Assembly (NCBI GenBank): GCA_044370655.1
Contig: JBILVD010000016.1
Coordinates: 1 to 18,308, forward strand
Origin: CAZFPN01 sp044370655
Lineage (GTDB): Bacteria; Pseudomonadota; Alphaproteobacteria; Rickettsiales; Deianiraeaceae
Direction of reading: 5' to 3'
DNA length: 18,308 bases
Below are positions 8,622-16,412 of this stretch, piece after piece; the first letter of the stretch is position 1; every line of letters begins with the position of its first letter. The notes below the pieces were generated by a model, which saw only the letters and a program-made list of their open reading frames with translations, made no database searches and was not told where the DNA came from. The position numbers and the translations under genes are program-made.

Positions 8622-8957
8622 ATGTTTTCCGTTGCCTTTGCTAGCGATGTAGTTTCTTCAAATTCATCATCACTTTTAAGCCTAACTCCGCTTATATTTT
8701 TATTTGTAGTCTTCTATTTTTTTATAATAAGACCCAGTAAAAAACGCTCTCAACAAGAAGAAAAAATGAGAAGCACCCTTAGAGTGGGAGATAAAATCGT
8801 AACAAATTCTGGAATTTTTGGCACCATCATGCAAATTGATGACGCAAAATCCGTCGTTTCAATTGAAATTTCCAAAGGAGTGAACCTAACTCTATACAAA
8901 TCTTCCATAGCCGAAACACTCACAAAAAAAGAAAATGAAAAGACTAGTAAAAAGTAG
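8622..8957 (+). CDS. yajC: Preprotein translocase accessory subunit YajC
   Basis: A small inner-membrane partner of SecDF. The protein has 111 residues, one membrane segment at about 22-40 (TPLIFLFVVFYFFIIRP), the typical RPSKKRSQQEEKMRSTLRVG junction, and the soluble fold GDKIVTNSGIFGTI with VSIEISKGVNLTLYKSSI. It starts with ATG at 8622, without a good Shine-Dalgarno site. Its 3' end overlaps the start of the M48 protease gene by 23 bases, so it probably heads a three-gene plus-strand operon. It is not beside secD, its frequent neighbour in alphaproteobacteria, although secD lies on the other strand within 3 kb. Confidence 0.95.
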   Translation: MFSVAFASDVVSSNSSSLLSLTPLIFLFVVFYFFIIRPSKKRSQQEEKMRSTLRVGDKIVTNSGIFGTIMQIDDAKSVVSIEISKGVNLTLYKSSIAETLTKKENEKTSKK

Positions 8958-10305
8958 CACAATTGTAATTTTTTTTCTACTATTCAACCTAAAAGCATTT
9001 GGTTTTTTAGTAGTAAGAGACGCAGAAACGGAAAGCTATTTAAGGGAGATGTTAGACGAGATATTAATAATATCCGATATAAAACCATCTTCGGTCAATT
9101 TATTTCTAATACAAGATGACACTCCAAACGCATTCGTTGCAGGAGGGCCCAATGTTTTTATCAATACAGGGCTTATTCAAGTCTCTAAAAGTTATGAAGT
9201 TTTACAAGCAGTTTTGGCTCACGAAGTAGGTCATTTAAAAGCCTCACACAGTATCAATTTTGACAAAAAAATAGAGCAAGCATTACTTGAGGCACTGCTT
9301 TATTCCGCTTCAGGAGTTTTAATTGCACTTGCAGGAGGCGCTAGTTCCGCAATTTTAGCTGGCACCTCAATACTAAACAATGTAGCGGAAAAGCGTATTT
9401 TAAGCTATTCTCGAGTTCAAGAAGCAGAAGCAGATTTTTACACCTTTCAAGTTCTAAAAAAATTAAAAGCAAGTGGAGATGGAGCTATGCAAATCTTCAA
9501 AATATTCTATGAAATGCAAGAAAAACAAGCAGATACGTCAAAAATCAACCAATACAGCACAACCCACCCCTTACCATCTTCAAGATTAAAATTTTTTGAA
9601 AACAAATTCAAATCCATCAACTACACACCAATTTTAAACCACAATCTTGCAAAAAAACATCTTTTCGTAACCGCAAAATTAGCAGGATACTTCGGCGTTT
9701 CAGAATCAGGATACTCACTAGAATTTCTCAAAAATCCAACCACAAAGCTCTATTTTGAAGGCTTCTCCGCACTTAGGCTCGTCCACCCAACCACAAATTC
9801 TTACCCAGAAAAATTACCCACACTAGGTATTCAAAATTTAAAAAAAGCAGAAGAGATATTTCAAAATATGCTAAAACAAGACAGCAAAAACCCATATCTT
9901 TACGAAATTTTAGGAGAGTTAGCATACAAAAACCGTGATTATAATTCCGCAATTTTCTACTTCTCAAAAGCCTTAGAAATATCACCAAATTCCTTCCTAT
10001 TCGCCCTTCAAATTTCAGATAGCTATCTTGCAAAAAAAGACTTTGAAAACGCAATTTTATTCATAGAAAAAGCCTCAAAACAAGAGCCTTACAACCCACA
10101 ACCCCCCTTTAAGTTAGCAGAAGTATACAGCCAAAACGGGCAAAACTCCATTGCCAAAGTTTATTTTCTTGAAAGCGAAGTGTTAAAAAAGAACTACCAA
10201 AAGGCAAAATTATTGCTAAAAACCCTAAAACAAGAAAACCCGCTCCTACCAAAAAATATAAGAATAAAATTAAACGATATAGAGGAGTTTTTAAAAAATA
10301 AATGA
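8935..10305 (+). CDS. BepA-like periplasmic M48 metalloprotease with C-terminal TPR repeats
   Basis: Predicted zinc protease of outer-membrane protein quality control, similar in layout to BepA (YfgC). It has a signal peptide at about 1-23 (basic MKRLVKSS, then a hydrophobic core ending near KAFGF). The zinc site is HEVGH at 96-100, with the third ligand in SRVQEAEAD (Glu163, ExxAD pattern). The phrase NAFVAGGPNVFINTGLI before the active site is typical of the family. The region from about 300 to 456 contains TPR units, for example NPYLYEILGELAYKNRDYNS and the following AIFYFSKALEISPNS, and a second unit starting FALQISDSYLAKKDFENA. The length (456) is close to BepA. It overlaps yajC upstream by 23 bases and the next gene by 4 (ATGA), indicating coupled translation. 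The exact substrate, such as LptD assembly intermediates, is only inferred. Confidence 0.9.
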   Translation: MKRLVKSSTIVIFFLLFNLKAFGFLVVRDAETESYLREMLDEILIISDIKPSSVNLFLIQDDTPNAFVAGGPNVFINTGLIQVSKSYEVLQAVLAHEVGHLKASHSINFDKKIEQALLEALLYSASGVLIALAGGASSAILAGTSILNNVAEKRILSYSRVQEAEADFYTFQVLKKLKASGDGAMQIFKIFYEMQEKQADTSKINQYSTTHPLPSSRLKFFENKFKSINYTPILNHNLAKKHLFVTAKLAGYFGVSESGYSLEFLKNPTTKLYFEGFSALRLVHPTTNSYPEKLPTLGIQNLKKAEEIFQNMLKQDSKNPYLYEILGELAYKNRDYNSAIFYFSKALEISPNSFLFALQISDSYLAKKDFENAILFIEKASKQEPYNPQPPFKLAEVYSQNGQNSIAKVYFLESEVLKKNYQKAKLLLKTLKQENPLLPKNIRIKLNDIEEFLKNK

Positions 10306-13070
10306 AAAATTCATCCATAAAATCAAACCCACAATCAAACCCACAATCAAACTCAAAATTCCTCTCGATTTTAGAAAAATCAATCAATTTAATACTCATT
10401 ATCTTAACCATACTTTTTGCCATTTTACTCACATCGTTTTCAATAATCATAATCTATATCAATGTTAAAAAAGACGAAGTTTCCACAAAAGCAATAAAAT
10501 TTATAGAGCAAAAACTTGAAAATAAAGTAAAAATCACATCAATTGACTTTAAAATTCAAGGATTTGACCTATTTTTAGAAATTCCCAAAATTCAACTTAA
10601 AACAACAAATTTTAATGCCGAAATTACCGACTTAAAAACCAAAATTAACTACCTAAAAATCCTACTCGCAAAATTTGAGCCACAAATAGAGCTGGAGGAA
10701 GCATCAATCAACATTTTAATACAAAGCTCAAGCCCAAACCAAAGCCCAAACCTTGAATTAAAAACACTTTCCTACGCCCGCCTCCTTAAAATTCTAGCTC
10801 ACGAAATCAAACTCAACCTTTCAACCACACAAAACACAGAAACCTTCAAAATAACAAACGCAAACATCACCTTACAAGGGGAAAGTTTCGAGCAAGTCTC
10901 CCTACATTTAAACACCAGTTTTTACCTAGAGCAAAAAGAGGGCAGGGCATTTTCCAACCTTGAATGCGACATATATTTTGGCAATAATTCCTGCTCTCTT
11001 CAAGTTGCAAACCTCTCCAACCACTCCCTCACAAAAGCACAAAACCTTCTTCCAAATTCCAATTTTAAATACTTAAACGGAAACTTAAAAAGCCTAGAAT
11101 CCAACTTCACATTCACAAACGAGTTAAAATATCTAATCTTAAACGCCGACGTGGAAGATGTAAAGCTCCAAATCCCCTACCTAAAAATCAACGAACCTAT
11201 TTTTTTAAATTATGGAGTTTTTAACCTAAATTACAAAGAAAAAAGGCTAGAGAGTATTTTTAAGGTAATAAGCAACCAAAAAAACGCCTTCGGACACCTC
11301 ACGCAACAAGATAATTCCTTTAATATAGACCTAATCACCGAAGGGCTTTACATAGAAGATATAGACAAATACTGGCCAAAAGCTTATTTAAAAGACCTAG
11401 CAGAGTGGCTCACAAACTCCATTAAAGACGCCTACGTCCCCAAAATTTTTTTTCACATATCAACCCCAATAAAATCAATTAACGACTTAATAGTAGACAT
11501 CAACTTTGAAAACGCAACACTCCAATACTCAAACTTTCTACCAAAAGTGCAAAACGCAAGCGGTAAAGTCTTAGTCAACAACTCCCCAAATGTTCTAATT
11601 GAAATCAACTCTGGTTTTGCAAAAAATCTCAAGATTTTACCCAAAACAAAAGCAATTGTCAACAACAAAAAAGACGAATTAATGCTTGAAATTCATTCAT
11701 CAGGAGAGATGAAAGATTTTATCAACTTCTTCATCAAACCATCAAATTTAGAGGACATACTCAACCAAGAAATTCAAGGAGAAGCCAAAGCAAAGACAAA
11801 AATCATCATTCCACTGTTAGAAAAAGTGAACCAACTTTACAATCAAATATCCTTCAAAGGCAACATAGAAGTTAAAAACCTAAAAACCCCCATCTTAGAG
11901 TCTAAAGAAACAACCTTTGATTTTGAAAAACAACCAAATCAAGACGCACAAATCTCAACAAGAGAAGGATATTACGCAAATTTCAACGGAGGTTGCAAAA
12001 GCAGAATAAATCTTTTCAAGTTTTTCTTCCCCATAAATCTGCAAACTGGAGAAGTCAGTTTTGAAAAAATCTTGATAGAAGGCGAAAAAGAAGGCGAGAA
12101 AGAATATCAAAAAGTTCAAATTTTAGGAGATTTAAAATTAGGAGAGAGCTCATGCCAAGCTAATTTTTCAAAAATCATTCTTTGCCAAAAACTAGACTTC
12201 AGCTTCAACATCAACCCCAGTGCCAAATTAATTGACTTAAAAGGCAAAAAGATGGACTTAAACTTCATTCAATCACTCCCTTTATACAACTTCATTAAAA
12301 AATTTGAAACCAACAACAGAGAAGACACAAACTTCATACCAGAAAACAACATAAATATCCAATTAGAAAGCATAAACTTGCCCAATAACTTTGAAGTCAA
12401 AAATATTGATTTTCTCTACAATTTTGAAGACGTAACTTTCTCCTTAAAATCAAGCATCGCATCAGGCTTTAAAAATAACAAAGAACTCTCAATAACCATA
12501 CCAAACTTAGGAGAATTATATTCTGGCTTTTCCCACAAAAACACATTAAAAAACGGCTATTTCACCTTAAGCGGAAAAATCAGAAACGACACAATAAAAG
12601 GCAAATTCTCCCTAAAAAACTACAAACTTCAAGTTAATTCAATAGACCTAAGCTCCAAAGAAATGAAAGGAAAATTTAACATAGACAAAGAAAACATCAA
12701 AATTCAAGACATGCAAATAAAAAATCCAAAAAATACACTTACAATATCTGGCATAATCAAAAAAAACAATCTAGCACTTAATTTAGAAGTATTCTACACC
12801 CCATCAACCTTAGATGTTAACTCCCTTCTTGAGCTAGTTCCAGGCGGTTTTGCAAGCGAAGCATTCAACTACATCACACTAGGCACCCTGAAGAAAGGTC
12901 TATTTACAATCATATATGGAGTAGAAGGAAGCCTAAACGCCCCAATCGTAGTTTTTAAAGGAGGGAAGACATCAAAAGGACTGCTACTAACAGGCGGTAT
13001 AGCTCTTGGAGTAGTGACAGGCTTCAACCCTATTCTCCTTCCTGTTTTAGGTATTTTGGCGATTTTTTAA
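10302..13070 (+). CDS. AsmA/YhdP-type (DUF3971-like) large envelope protein
   Basis: A 922-residue protein with a short cytoplasmic N-terminus, one membrane segment at about 27-54 (rich in Ile and Leu) and a very long beta-rich periplasmic part. The early segment VKITSIDFKIQGFDLFLEIP is typical of AsmA-like N-termini, and DIDKYWPKAYLKDLAEWL is typical of the YhdP/DUF3971 group. The C-terminus has the AsmA-like ending LLELVPGGFASEAFN, LKKGLFTIIYGVEGSLNAPI, and then a hydrophobic tail. Members of this family bridge the inner and outer membranes and take part in phospholipid transport; that role is inferred here. It overlaps the protease gene by 4 bases (ATGA) and, at its 3' end, the convergent MnhG-like gene by 41 bases. 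A 12-bp repeat near the start encodes an Asn-Pro-Gln-Ser tract. Confidence 0.8.
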   Translation: MKNSSIKSNPQSNPQSNSKFLSILEKSINLILIILTILFAILLTSFSIIIIYINVKKDEVSTKAIKFIEQKLENKVKITSIDFKIQGFDLFLEIPKIQLKTTNFNAEITDLKTKINYLKILLAKFEPQIELEEASINILIQSSSPNQSPNLELKTLSYARLLKILAHEIKLNLSTTQNTETFKITNANITLQGESFEQVSLHLNTSFYLEQKEGRAFSNLECDIYFGNNSCSLQVANLSNHSLTKAQNLLPNSNFKYLNGNLKSLESNFTFTNELKYLILNADVEDVKLQIPYLKINEPIFLNYGVFNLNYKEKRLESIFKVISNQKNAFGHLTQQDNSFNIDLITEGLYIEDIDKYWPKAYLKDLAEWLTNSIKDAYVPKIFFHISTPIKSINDLIVDINFENATLQYSNFLPKVQNASGKVLVNNSPNVLIEINSGFAKNLKILPKTKAIVNNKKDELMLEIHSSGEMKDFINFFIKPSNLEDILNQEIQGEAKAKTKIIIPLLEKVNQLYNQISFKGNIEVKNLKTPILESKETTFDFEKQPNQDAQISTREGYYANFNGGCKSRINLFKFFFPINLQTGEVSFEKILIEGEKEGEKEYQKVQILGDLKLGESSCQANFSKIILCQKLDFSFNINPSAKLIDLKGKKMDLNFIQSLPLYNFIKKFETNNREDTNFIPENNINIQLESINLPNNFEVKNIDFLYNFEDVTFSLKSSIASGFKNNKELSITIPNLGELYSGFSHKNTLKNGYFTLSGKIRNDTIKGKFSLKNYKLQVNSIDLSSKEMKGKFNIDKENIKIQDMQIKNPKNTLTISGIIKKNNLALNLEVFYTPSTLDVNSLLELVPGGFASEAFNYITLGTLKKGLFTIIYGVEGSLNAPIVVFKGGKTSKGLLLTGGIALGVVTGFNPILLPVLGILAIF
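10321..10356 (+). repeat. 12-bp tandem repeat inside the AsmA-like gene
   Basis: The unit AATCAAACCCAC occurs at 10321-10332 and 10333-10344, and a third, two-base-diverged copy follows at 10345-10356. It keeps the frame and encodes SNPQSNPQSNS in the cytoplasmic N-terminus before the membrane segment. Copy number could vary without breaking the gene. Confidence 0.85.
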
Positions 13071-13422
13071 AACGCAAATTATAAAAATAAGCAGTTTTTG
13101 CAACCAATCTAGTAGCAGTTATTCCATTAAAAATCACGATTAATAAGAAGAGAAAAATCTTAAAAAAGAGCAAACCATATGTTTTTGAAGTAAAAACAAC
13201 GCCAAGCACAATTCCCGTAAAACAATATACCTCAACAACAGAAATTGAGTGCAAAGCTTTTATTGTATCCAAATTTTTACTTTTAAAAAGCGTTAAACAT
13301 ATTAAACAAAAAATCCCAAATACATATAAAATCAACGCTGTGCCAAATATATCAAGCAAATACTCTGCAATTAAAAAAATATTGTATGTAGTTTGAAAAT
13401 TTTGCAAAAAATCTAAAATCAT
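13030..13422 (-). CDS. Small three-segment membrane protein, MnhG/PhaG-like cation/proton antiporter subunit
   Basis: The protein has 130 residues and three hydrophobic segments (about 18-45, 63-80 and 86-102). The stretch NLDTIKALHSISVVEVYCFT resembles the DxxxRLHAxxK region of the MnhG/PhaG subunit of Mrp-type antiporters, and the third segment with NGITATRLVAKTAYFYNL resembles the family's C-terminal end (ATHxLARAAY-like). In Mrp systems this subunit sits in a six- or seven-gene operon; here it stands alone, with no other Mrp gene in the window. The assignment is by pattern and could be wrong, in which case it is an uncharacterised small membrane protein. Its 3' end overlaps the convergent AsmA-like gene by 41 bases, including its EGE terminus. 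A candidate promoter lies in 13448-13476. Confidence 0.5.
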   Translation of the reverse strand: MILDFLQNFQTTYNIFLIAEYLLDIFGTALILYVFGIFCLICLTLFKSKNLDTIKALHSISVVEVYCFTGIVLGVVFTSKTYGLLFFKIFLFLLIVIFNGITATRLVAKTAYFYNLRFKKSPKYLKQEGE

Positions 13423-13423
13423 C

Positions 13424-13452
13424 TTGATAAATAAAAAATCATACTTTATGCT
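13424..13452 (+). promoter_or_regulatory. Candidate sigma-70 promoter for the LpoA-like gene
   Basis: TTGATA (13424-13429, 5 of 6 to TTGACA) and TATGCT (13447-13452, 4 of 6 to TATAAT) are spaced by 17 bases. Transcription would begin near 13459, giving a leader of about 35 bases before the ATG at 13494. It is the best-looking promoter in the window. Confidence 0.5.
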
Positions 13453-13476
13453 ATTTTAAGTAAAAATTATTTGCAA
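13448..13476 (-). promoter_or_regulatory. Candidate sigma-70 promoter for the MnhG-like gene
   Basis: On the minus strand, TTGCAA (13476-13471) and TAGCAT (13453-13448) are separated by exactly 17 bases, placing a transcription start about 20 bases before the ATG at 13422. The hexamers match the consensus in 4 of 6 positions each, so this is suggestive only. The -10 box overlaps that of the divergent promoter. Confidence 0.4.
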
Positions 13477-13493
13477 GATATATTTAAAAAAAA

Positions 13494-14861
13494 ATGATAC
13501 CGATTATAAAGCTTATTTTTATCATATTTTTATTGTTTTTGTATGCTTGCGAGAATACATCAATTAAAAAAAATCGCAAGAAACCCAAGCCAAATTTAAA
13601 CACTTTTTTTGAAAATATAACCGAGGAAGCCCCCCAAAGAATTGAAAAAAACCCATTAAGTGAAATTTATAGTAAAAAACCTTTAAACGTCGCAGTTTTT
13701 TTACCACTTAGCGGAAATTACGCCAAAATAGGAGAAGAAGGATACGAAGTTGTGAGGCTAGCAAACTCCAAACTAGGAAACAACCTAAAAATCACCATAT
13801 TCGACACAAACAGCAATAAGAACTCCATAAACTACCTACACAAAAAACTTCAAGAAGACAATTTTGACCTAATAATCGGCCCCATCTTCAACTTTGAAAC
13901 AAAAGAACTTGCAAATTTTGAAAGAAAAATCCCCATTTTATCCCTCTCAAATGATAAAACCATAAAATTCAACAACGTTATAACCTTTGGCTCTTCGCAA
14001 AACGAAAAAATCACCGATTCCGTCGAATTCTTCACCCAAAATGACAAAAAAAACTTCGTTGCAATCTTCCCTAATAACATTCAAGGTTCCTCAAATTACA
14101 AGATTTTTCAAAAGTCCGTCTCCGCAAACAACGGGGAAATCATGAGAGTTGAGTTTTACGACGATACAGGAATATCCGACATCTCCAAATATGTCCAAAA
14201 AATAATCAACGGCATGAAAGAAACAACCTACACCTCCCAAGACGAGCAAGAAACCCTAACACAAAAACAAATGAGCGACCTAGAAGCCAAAAACCCCAAT
14301 ATAACCAAAAATTACGAAGAAAAAACAAAATCTGCCGATGTCATTTTTGTCTCCGCCTCAGGACCCTATCTTGAACAAATAGCCAAAATTTTAAGAGATG
14401 CAAAATTAAGAGGAAAGCTAGATGAAGTCTCCATTTTCTTTTTAGAGGTAGACTTTCCAATAACAAATCCAAAACTTTTTGAAGAAATATTCTTCTACTC
14501 AACAGTCAACCTGCCTTCCTATCAAGATTTTACAGACGAATACAAGTCAAGAACGGGCAAAAACCCAACAAAACTAGGCAGAATATTATATGATGCAATT
14601 TTCTACTCCACATTTGTTAAAAACAACTCATTTGGAGATATAGACTTATACAACTTCTCAAGGCAAGCACACAAATTTACAGGTGTTGAAGGAAACTTTA
14701 TCATAACTAGAGAAAAAATAGCCAGAAGATACGGGAATATAATCTTCATTAAAAACAGCATTCCTAGAATAATTGAATTTACACCCCAAGATACATTCTC
14801 AAATACAGAATTATCAAAAGAAGAAGATAAATTTGATGAGAACTACAACAATTTAGATTAA
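13494..14861 (+). CDS. LpoA-like lipoprotein, penicillin-binding protein activator family (periplasmic-binding fold)
   Basis: Predicted lipoprotein with a hydrophobic signal peptide and a lipobox-like LYAC, so Cys19 would be lipidated. After a basic, Asn/Pro-rich linker, the periplasmic-binding (Peripla_BP_6) fold starts near residue 67 with LNVAVFLPLSGNYAKIGEEG. Further landmarks are DLIIGPIFNFETKEL, IPILSLSNDK, NFVAIFPNN, ADVIFVSASGPYL and the late YDAIFYSTF. This layout matches the alphaproteobacterial group annotated as penicillin-binding protein activators related to LpoA, which stimulate peptidoglycan synthases from the outer membrane. A substrate-binding protein of an amino-acid transporter is the alternative, but the lipobox and absence of transporter neighbours favour the activator. 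The stop is 4 bases before the mlaE start. It probably heads an operon with mlaE, ubiE and murA. Confidence 0.78.
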   Translation: MIPIIKLIFIIFLLFLYACENTSIKKNRKKPKPNLNTFFENITEEAPQRIEKNPLSEIYSKKPLNVAVFLPLSGNYAKIGEEGYEVVRLANSKLGNNLKITIFDTNSNKNSINYLHKKLQEDNFDLIIGPIFNFETKELANFERKIPILSLSNDKTIKFNNVITFGSSQNEKITDSVEFFTQNDKKNFVAIFPNNIQGSSNYKIFQKSVSANNGEIMRVEFYDDTGISDISKYVQKIINGMKETTYTSQDEQETLTQKQMSDLEAKNPNITKNYEEKTKSADVIFVSASGPYLEQIAKILRDAKLRGKLDEVSIFFLEVDFPITNPKLFEEIFFYSTVNLPSYQDFTDEYKSRTGKNPTKLGRILYDAIFYSTFVKNNSFGDIDLYNFSRQAHKFTGVEGNFIITREKIARRYGNIIFIKNSIPRIIEFTPQDTFSNTELSKEEDKFDENYNNLD

Positions 14862-14865
14862 AAAT

Positions 14866-15663
14866 ATGGAAACCATCTTACATTTTATAGAAAAATTCGG
14901 TCGTTTTTGTCAAGCTAGCGTAAAAAAAGCATGGATATTGACACATCAAGCAAAATCAGTTTCAAAATACTCTAATTTTCTCAAAAACCTCGTATTTCTC
15001 CAATTTTACAAAAAACAACTACTAAAAGCAGGCTTCGAATTCAGCTTTTTATCCCTAAGCGTCATCTTTCTAACCGCACTTTGCACAGGAGCCGTGCTTA
15101 CCTTGCAAACCTTTGCAGGATTAGGTTTTTTTGCAAGCCCAAATTCTGTCGCAAAAGTCGTCGTTCCTGCCATTATCCGTGAGCTAGGGCCAGTTCTCAC
15201 AGGCCTTATGATAGCAGGGAGAATATCCTCCTCAATCGCCGCCCAAATTGCAACAATGAAAACCACAGACCAAATCAATGCCCTAAAAACCTTATCAATT
15301 GACCCAATAAAATACCTAGTTTTACCACGAGTTTTTGTAGGAACATTCCTAATGCCAGTTTTAATGATAGTTGCAAACGTCGTCGCATTTTTAGGCAGTT
15401 TTTTGATTATGGTTTTCAAGTTTAACACCGTCCCATCAATTTTTATTGAAGCAATAACAGAATTTTTCGTTATAAAAGACCTAAACGTCGGGCTTGTAAA
15501 AGCTTTATTTTTTGGATTTATAATAACAGTAATAGGCTCCTTTAAAGGTCTAAAATCAACAGGAAATTCAGAAGGAGTAGGAGTTGCAACAACAGAGGCC
15601 GTCGTCTCCGCTTCTATCCTAATTTTATTTTGCAATTACTTCCTCACACTAATGTTTTTTTAA
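14866..15663 (+). CDS. mlaE: MlaE-family ABC transporter permease (phospholipid transport)
   Basis: Inner-membrane permease of the Mla-type lipid transporter that maintains outer-membrane lipid asymmetry. The 265-residue protein has an amphipathic N-terminus and about five hydrophobic segments. The family motif is clear: PAIIRELGPVLTGLMIAGR (101-119), then SSSIAAQIATMKTTDQINAL (121-140), with the usual E of the EQ pair replaced by D. The C-terminal KSTGNSEGVGVATTEAVVSA is also typical. The partner genes mlaF (ATPase) and mlaD or mlaC are not in the window; they may be elsewhere, as in other reduced alphaproteobacteria. It starts 4 bases after the lipoprotein stop and ends one base before ubiE, so translation of all three is probably coupled. 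Confidence 0.93.
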   Translation: METILHFIEKFGRFCQASVKKAWILTHQAKSVSKYSNFLKNLVFLQFYKKQLLKAGFEFSFLSLSVIFLTALCTGAVLTLQTFAGLGFFASPNSVAKVVVPAIIRELGPVLTGLMIAGRISSSIAAQIATMKTTDQINALKTLSIDPIKYLVLPRVFVGTFLMPVLMIVANVVAFLGSFLIMVFKFNTVPSIFIEAITEFFVIKDLNVGLVKALFFGFIITVIGSFKGLKSTGNSEGVGVATTEAVVSASILILFCNYFLTLMFF

Positions 15664-15664
15664 T

Positions 15665-16396
15665 ATGTTTAATTTTGGTTTTAAAAAAGTTGAAGAAAGC
15701 GAGAAAGCAAAGCTAGTATCGGACGTTTTCACCTCCGTTGCAAGCAAGTATGACATCATGAACAACATTATGAGCCTTGGTTTGCAAAACATTTGGAAGA
15801 AAAATTTCGTGAACCTAATCTCAATCAAAAACGGAGGCAAATATCTAGACCTAGCATCAGGCACAGGGGATATTGCAAAAATGGTTCTTGAAAAAGCAAA
15901 AAACGAGGGAAAAAACATAGAAATCACCCTTTGCGATGCAAACAAAGATATGCTTCAAATCGCACAATCACGCCTTAAGGAAAATGCAAAATTTGTCATC
16001 TCCAACGCCGAAGAAATGCAATTTGAAGAAGGCGAATTTGACGGCGTATTCATATCCTTTGGAATTAGAAACTTCACAAATATAGAGACATCTCTCATAA
16101 AAATCAAAAACTCTCTAAAAGACGGAGGAGGGCTGTTTTGCCTTGAATTCTTCCCCGATGTCTCTAAATTTGCCCTTTTTGACAAAATCTACAAGCAATA
16201 TTTACTAAAAGTTATACCAAAAATAGGCAAAATTATAGTTAAAGACGAAGGTTCTTACAAATATTTTGGCGAGAGCATATTAAATTTTTACTCAAAAAAA
16301 GATTTCAAAAATCTCTTGCAAAAACAAAATTTTAGGTTTTTTAGTAGTAATGAAGGATTTCTTGAAATTGTAAGTTTTTTTCATTTTAAAAAGTAG
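15665..16396 (+). CDS. ubiE: Ubiquinone biosynthesis C-methyltransferase UbiE
   Basis: SAM-dependent methyltransferase that C-methylates the benzoquinone ring in ubiquinone synthesis. Family signatures in order: VFTSVASKYDIMNNIMSLGL (21-40) followed by the Trp of IWKK, the SAM-binding LDLASGTGD (61-69), CDANKDML, NAEEMQFEEGEFDGV, FGIRNFTNI and the late YKYFGESILNFYSKKDF. The normal YxYLxESI..FP end is slightly altered (Phe for Leu, Tyr for Pro). The length (243) is normal. A menaquinone role is formally possible for the family but no menaquinone genes are visible. It starts one base after the mlaE stop and is 16 bases ahead of murA, so it lies in the middle of the operon. Confidence 0.96.
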   Translation: MFNFGFKKVEESEKAKLVSDVFTSVASKYDIMNNIMSLGLQNIWKKNFVNLISIKNGGKYLDLASGTGDIAKMVLEKAKNEGKNIEITLCDANKDMLQIAQSRLKENAKFVISNAEEMQFEEGEFDGVFISFGIRNFTNIETSLIKIKNSLKDGGGLFCLEFFPDVSKFALFDKIYKQYLLKVIPKIGKIIVKDEGSYKYFGESILNFYSKKDFKNLLQKQNFRFFSSNEGFLEIVSFFHFKK

Positions 16397-16412
16397 TATT
16401 ATTTTAAGAATT

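Noticed and set aside
15006..15635. A 209-codon minus-strand open frame opposite mlaE
   Set aside because: It is wholly antisense to a clear mlaE, has low-complexity composition and no family pattern; long antisense frames are expected where the sense codons avoid certain triplets.
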